Shown: positions 59,008 through 64,000 of the stretch, piece by piece
Layout: each line of letters starts with the position of its first letter
Position numbering within the stretch: position 1 is the first letter of the stretch
Translations under genes and position numbers: made by a program
NCBI GenBank assembly: GCA_000727475.1
Contig: KL647314.1
Span: forward strand, 712,812-776,811
Length of the DNA: 64,000 bases
Direction: 5' to 3'
From: Sarcocystis neurona
Lineage: Eukaryota > Apicomplexa > Conoidasida > Eucoccidiorida > Sarcocystidae
Notes under the pieces: model-generated
Seen by the model: only the letters and a program-made list of their open reading frames with translations
What the model was told of the DNA's origin: nothing
Database searches by the model: none

Positions 59008-59358
59008 CTCCATCCGCGTGACCACCAGCAGCCGGAAGGACCATCCTGGCGGCTGCAGCAGCCATACCCGAGCAACAGTAGTCGAAGGTCGCCAGCAGAG
59101 GTGAGATGTGCTGCAGTAGCCGTATCTACGAAGGACGAGGACTGCTGGAGCCACGGCATCGTCCCTGCGGTAGAACACTCCGCAGAGCGGCAGGACAACT
59201 TCTCGCACAGCGGGGCGCTCTCCACAGGAGCACGGGTGTGGCGGCTGCAGGACGCCGCAGCTTCTGAACCGTTGACAGCTGCAAAACGGGAGAGCCGAGC
59301 AGCAACTCCGCTAACGTCAGGTCCCGCAAAAGAAGAAACACAGCAAGTGCAGCTGTAG
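59008..59358 (+). CDS. Candidate exon, 116 codons to a stop (unrecognised)
   Basis: A good acceptor (ctcaccctgtgttgtag, ending 59007) opens a frame of 116 sense codons and TAG. It is hydrophilic: STKDEDCWSHGIVPAVEHSA, ERQDNFSHSGALSTGARVWR and AAKRESRAATPLTSGPAKEE. It could be the last exon of a + strand gene whose earlier exons lie in 55-59 kb. A minus frame (59126-59956) overlaps and is the main competitor. Confidence 0.33.
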   Translation, partial: LHPRDHQQPEGPSWRLQQPYPSNSSRRSPAEVRCAAVAVSTKDEDCWSHGIVPAVEHSAERQDNFSHSGALSTGARVWRLQDAAASEPLTAAKRESRAATPLTSGPAKEETQQVQL

Positions 59359-59956
59359 TCCAGCAGGAGCAGCAGTCGCGTCCCCACTGTATCAGAAGGG
59401 ATACGCGTGGTGACAGCAGTAGGTCTAACAGTCGTGGCGTTAGCAGATTCGAAGTGCCCAGCAACATCAGCAGCAGCACGGGGATGTCTGAACGCTTGAT
59501 CAAGTGTGGCTCTGGTGTGCAGACGTATCCCCGTGCGCTCTCTCTTTTGTCTTTTTTTCCCTGTCGTGCTGCTACCACAGCGTCCGAGAAACCGTCCTCC
59601 TTACTGCACTGGCGTCGCTTTTCAGCCTCTTCTTCTCCAGCACGTGCTGATTGCTTTCGTCCGTTTAACTCTTCTGTGCCCTTCCGCAGAACGCCTCGCT
59701 GCCCAGCCGACTGCTGTCGGTGAGATACACTTCCTGGCGCGCAGCGCGTCGTCTGCGTGTCCGGGCCCTCGCAGCTACGCGCGGTAGCTGGTCTCCTCTT
59801 CGCTGCCGAGGCAGCAGCAGGAGCAATAGCAGCGTCTCCTGTTCGTAGGGGCGTCTGCCACCGGCAGCAGGAGGACGGTCCACGGCGGTAGCAGCGCCTC
59901 TTCAGCAGCAGCCGCGCACCCAGAGCTGCACAAGGTTGTCTTTTGAACTGCGACAT
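59359..59956 (-). CDS. Minus-strand open block (unrecognised, competes with + exon)
   Basis: Part of a 276-codon minus frame (59956-59126) that starts with Met at 59956. The section outside the + candidate exon reads RKGTEELNGRKQSARAGEEE, AEKRRQCSKEDGFSDAVVAA and then a Leu-rich stretch, SDIPVLLLMLLGTSNLL. No domain recognised. If the + exon at 59008-59358 is real, the 3' half of this frame is a shadow. Confidence 0.22.
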
Positions 59957-60575
59957 AGCACCGACAGCATTACACCGGCTTTTTCTCCTGGCACAGGCGA
60001 GAAGCGCAGCTACCTTCGCTCATTTGCCCAGTATTGGCGCAGTTACGTCCTTCGAGAAACCACGTGGAAGGGAAGAAGCTATGTACCCGCTCAGCGTTGT
60101 TGACGTTCCGATTTGTATGTATGCGTGTCTGCAACTAAGGGAAGTGAAGTTGAGGAGAACCACTTGTAGAGGAGCAGATCTTGGGCGGAGGGGTACCCGA
60201 TCAAAGCCGAGAGAAGGAGGATAGTTCCACCTGCTTACTAACTTACACCGTCTTGCGCAGCAGTTCTCCGGAGCCGCAGCTGCAACCGTGCGAACTTCTT
60301 CGCAGCAGCAGCAGCAGCAGAGCGGCACTTGGGGTGTACGTACGCCGCGTCGCTCCTGCAGAGACGCTTCGCCGAAGCTGGCGTGCATGCGTGCTCTACG
60401 TGTGGTGCTTCTACCTCTGTCCAGCGTGGTCTGCGTATTTCTAACATTTCTTCAGAGAGCGCCGTTGGTTACTTCCAGGAGCAGAAGGGAAGGCTTTCTT
60501 CGAACGCCGTCTAGTGTATGTACACCCCGCTCTTCACAGCAGCTGGTGCTCGCGTGTGTTTTGCTCCTCGTGCAG
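59957..60575. other. No recognised gene
   Basis: Contains a short CAG run (60300-60325) and a + frame, 60329-60514, reading FAEAGVHACSTCGASTSVQR with weak coding character. No splice partners assigned. Confidence 0.3.
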
Positions 60576-60708
60576 GATGTCCCTTGTTCTGCACGTTCAT
60601 AATCGCGCTTACGTACTGCGAGTCTAGCGCTTCCTTCGATGTGAACGCTCAACTGTATGTAGCCGACACTCGCAGTTCTCGCTCGGCATCTCTCTCAAGA
60701 CAGTTTCC
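60576..60708 (+). CDS. Candidate exon (unrecognised)
   Basis: Flanked by an acceptor (tttgctcctcgtgcag) and a donor (gtatgt). The enclosed frame reads ALTYCESSASFDVNAQLYVA and DTRSSRSASLSRQFP with phases 1 and 2. The splice signals are good, but no neighbour exon or domain supports it. Confidence 0.25.
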
Positions 60709-62835
60709 GTATGTATGTATGGTTCCGTGCGACTGCCCTTTTTTTCGCCCTCCGGCCTTCGCCGTCGCTCTTCTGCCCTATAAGCGCGTCGACTTCGTCT
60801 TCAGTCAGGGACGGGCGCGTATATATGCAGTGTATCTGCGTGTCTGTATCAGGCACTCGTAAGGAGATACCCACGTATATATACTATGTATGGATGTGCG
60901 CATGTGTTGGGTGTGTGTGTGTGTGTGTCAACGTGGCACGTGTGCGGACATATATGTGCATGTAGAGCGGGGAGGCTGCCGCGTCGGCTCGCAGATAGTC
61001 TTGGACCGCTGCCTGTGTCTACAGCGGTGTTGTGTTGTGCTTGATCCGCGCCGCCGCTGCCCTAGGAGCAGCCTTCTAGAGAGCAGCGTCCAGCTGCCAC
61101 ACAGCGTGGAGCCCCTTGCTGTAGGAGCACGTCGAGTGCGGTTTTGCTGCTAGCGTTGTTGTGTGGCAGCGGTGAGCTGCTGACAGCTGGATCGACTTGT
61201 TGCTGCTGCCTGTGGCAGCGTCGTAACCCTGGCCCCCGCGCGGTTGGCGTCGCTGCTGCGAGTGTGGAGACGGTGTGGGTGCTGCTCGTTGACAGCAGCA
61301 CGTGTTCTGGGGAGCAGCGGGAAGAGCGGCGGTTCTGTTTATCTCTGCTGCAGGGAACGTCGCGAAGGACACCCGTGTCCTTTTCTCACGAGCTTCCTTT
61401 TTTGTCCTGCGACTGCGTGTGTCGCTTTTCTTCGGAGTTTTCAAGCAGAGCGGTCGTCGGTAACGCCAGTTGCTGGTGACCTCCTTCCGCTGGGTTCTCC
61501 GAGCGGTGTGGGGTGTCGTGACACCGTCGCGAGCTCTTCGAATTCCTCGTCTTCTTCGTGCTTTTGTGAACTTTTTTCTCTCTGTCTTAGTGCGACGTTT
61601 TCGCGTGAAATGCAGCACGGTCTCATTCTTTTCTTCGAGCTCGTATAGGACTTCACTTCTGCGTCAGCGCCCAGTCCCGAGGCAGTCTGCGCCTTGACAG
61701 AGTGTCTTTCTCCGCGAGAGGTCTCTCTCTGTCTCCGTCCGTCTTGGTCTTGTCACTCCTGCTGCGTCTTCTCGTTCTGTGCAGGGTGCTGTTTCACCGG
61801 TATTACAACCTTTTCCTTAACCGTATCCACACGCGCATTTCCCGGATACGCGATGTCTTCCTTGTGGACAATTTGAGAACTTAGCAAGTGACTTGTTTTG
61901 CTTTTCTTGGAGCCCCCGGACCTCCTCGTTCTTCCTGTTGTCCGCGTCGTCCTGGAAATGCGAACGCGCGCGATGCTGACTCTTGCAGACGGCATATAGC
62001 AAGGCTGCATGCGTCTCGACTTGCGCGCCGGTCCTGCGCCGCACAGGATGCGCCGCTCCAGCGGAACAGAGCAAGCCGCAACGTTTTGTAGCTGAGCGTG
62101 CCGCGGCAGAGGCACCGCTTCTGTTTTTGCCCGTGACCTCCTCTCTTTCCTCCTTCGATCGCGTCAGCAGCAGTGCCCCTTCGCGGCAGCTGGCGGCCAG
62201 ATTTCTGTCTGACTTCCTCGACTGCGTGCGCGGCTGCCGGCTCGCGTCGCTGCTGCTCGGGCTGCAGTCGCGCCTGCGGTCGCCAAGTTCAAATCTTTCG
62301 TTTTTGACGCGAATGCCTTTCTTCCTCTCTTCTTGTTTCCCTCAAAACAATCAACCTCTCGGGGATACACTTGTCACCTGGTGTGTTTGGGGGGGTCCCG
62401 TTGACGCTGCGTAATTCTACGACCCTATGTGTACGTGTGTGGCTGTCTCGCCAAGTGGCTCTCTCCGCTTCTGACTGTCTCGGCCAGGGGCTCTCTGTGG
62501 ACAGACGTCCACATTCTTCTGTCTATTTGTGTGTGTCCCCGAGTACACTCCTCTACGTACTAGAAAGTGAGCACGAAGCTACAGTTGAGGCGACAGGGTC
62601 CTTCGAAAGGCTGTAGCGTCACAGGTCGCCGCCGCGCAGCATCGCATGCAGTTCAGCTGGCTGCCAGGGAGAAGCTCTGGCCGGTGTTGGTCCACGGCTG
62701 GCGCAAGGGCGAGGTTGGCTCGCTGCAGGGCTGCGGGCGGATGTCCTCGGAGCTGCAGAGCAGAATAACAGAGGGAGGAGGGCCCGCATATATGAGGGGG
62801 ATCAGGAGCCTTGCGCAACGGTGTTTGTTCGCCAG
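60709..62835. other. Overlapping open frames on both strands, no named gene
   Basis: A minus frame at 61076-61618 (180 codons) is Lys/Arg-rich, and a + frame at 61983-62414 contains LAARFLSDFLDCVRGCRLAS. Neither carries a recognisable motif. A short gt/tg microsatellite lies at 60895-60930. Confidence 0.3.
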
Positions 62836-63093
62836 GGAGGGCCCTCGAGACAGCTACGGAGGAGATTGACGAGGACGGGGCTGTAGGCGTTCCAGCGGCT
62901 AGCGACGCCCCCCGTTTTACAGGAAGAGTTTGTTCGACGATTTTTCCCCTGGATGCGGCAACAGCTGCGTGTTGGAGCATTTCCTTCTGCAGTGTACACA
63001 CAGGAACATTCCGCGGACGACTTCCAGTACGCGACGCAACAGCAACTGTCTCGGCGCCTCGCCTCGCCAGCTGCGCCCCACACACACGAGTAG
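62836..63093 (+). CDS. Candidate terminal exon pair of an unrecognised gene
   Basis: Segments 62836-62882 and 62923-63093 join in phase 0 across a 40-nt GT-AG interval ending gttttacag. The second reads EEFVRRFFPWMRQQLRVGAF, PSAVYTQEHSADDFQYATQQ and QLSRRLASP, then stops at 63091-63093. It is mixed, amphipathic and not repeat-derived, which favours coding. Reading straight through without the short intron gives a different frame to 63176. No family identified. Confidence 0.33.
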
Positions 63094-63619
63094 GAAGCGT
63101 CTGCGTACTCTCCTCACTGGGTGGAGCAGCAGCTGGGTACGAGCCTCGCTGCATGCAAGTGAAAGCAGATAACTAGGAAGCATACGGTGCTGTGCACACG
63201 TCTGCAGCTGCCTTTTACTCCGCCGTTCCGTCTCACCGACGTCCCTTCTGCACATAGACTCTGGGAAGATCTGTTTTGGTGTGTTTGGTTATCTGTGGCT
63301 GGCTGTAGTCGTCTGCGTGCGTCTCTGGCACGTGAACCGTCGCTGCTGGCATGAACTGGTGGTACTCCCAGTCTACTAGTGATATCTGCATATATATGTA
63401 GAAGAGAGAGAGAGCCAGCTGGCATGTGTGGACACGTGGATGTCTGTGGGAGTGATACTTGTATGTTTACGACGGAAGAAGAAGTGGCTTGCTGCGTCTC
63501 GTCGTCGCTGGCTTCACGCGCCCGTCCCAGGCGTCGTGCGCATGCTGGGCGCGGCAGCACCACACCTGCGGCTGCTGCTTCGGGCGCTCTGTCATGACAT
63601 CAGTCGGAAAAGACGACAC
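63094..63619. other. No recognised gene
   Basis: Overlapping short frames on both strands without motifs. A small gaga run lies at 63405. Confidence 0.3.
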
Positions 63620-63712
63620 CTGCTGCGGTGACTTCCCCCTGCCGCGCAACAGCAGGGAGAGCGACTGATTTTCGTCCGTCTCGGCGAAGCCCAGCCAGGG
63701 CCGCGAGGTCGC
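63620..63712 (-). CDS. Candidate 31-codon exon (unrecognised)
   Basis: Minus-strand segment between acceptor cgcagccgcacag and donor gtgtcg, phase 0 at both ends, reading TSRPWLGFAETDENQSLSLL and LRGRGKSPQQ. Composition is coding-like. If real, it belongs to a - strand gene extending beyond the window's right edge. Confidence 0.25.
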
Positions 63713-64000
63713 CTGTGCGGCTGCGTGCGTATGGCACCGAGTCTCCGTAGATCGTAGCTGTCTCTCTGTGTGTGTCTCTGTCTACCTGTGTGTGTCTCTG
63801 CGTGCGGCCTTGAGTCCCCGCCCTTTGCTGCGTGTGTGTTGGGTGTAGGGGTGCGCCCCATGTGAGGCTGGCGCTTTACTTTGCGTCCCGGTGCACACAT
63901 CTGCGGAAGTGTGTCTGCGCTTCGGGCGTGACCCGAGGACGTAGACGTCTACGAGCCTGCGCGGGGGGCATGGTGCGCCACGTCACACGTCGCTAGCCGC

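Overview
The window looks like nuclear DNA from a coccidian apicomplexan, most probably Eimeria or a close relative. Three things point there. CAG/CTG trinucleotide tracts are very abundant and are translated as Ala, Gln, Ser or Leu runs where they fall in exons. The protein-coding genes are cut into many small exons by kilobase-long, microsatellite-filled introns. Repeat-rich stretches alternate with one repeat-poor stretch, as described for Eimeria chromosomes. The assignment is inferred from sequence character; no organism label was available. No prokaryotic gene, rRNA, tRNA or CRISPR array was seen.

Two genes could be reconstructed exon by exon with matching splice phases. On the + strand, positions 167-13316 hold the last seven exons of a mitochondrial FAD-dependent glycerol-3-phosphate dehydrogenase; its 5' exons lie left of the window. 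On the - strand, positions 44814-18512 hold a twelve-exon ABC half-transporter of the ABCB/TAP type. It has one six-helix membrane domain followed by one nucleotide-binding domain with A-loop aromatic, Walker A, Q-loop, LSGGQ signature, Walker B, D-loop and H-loop all present. The two genes converge and are separated by about 5.2 kb without a recognisable gene. Both carry low-complexity insertions inside conserved domains, placed where surface loops are expected.

Layout: 1-13.3 kb is the dehydrogenase, with introns full of AT, CT and CAG/CTG arrays. 13.3-18.5 kb is convergent intergenic DNA. 18.5-44.8 kb is the transporter, including a 439-base assembly gap (26279-26717) inside a 30-bp minisatellite. 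44.8-46.8 kb is the upstream flank with one possible 5' exon. 46.8-54.6 kb is a repeat-poor island with no convincing gene. 54.7-64 kb becomes CAG-rich again and holds several open blocks with coding character on both strands, none of which I can name.

The dehydrogenase is expected to pass electrons from cytosolic glycerol-3-phosphate to the mitochondrial ubiquinone pool. The transporter would use ATP to move an unknown substrate across a membrane. Nothing in the sequence links their functions.
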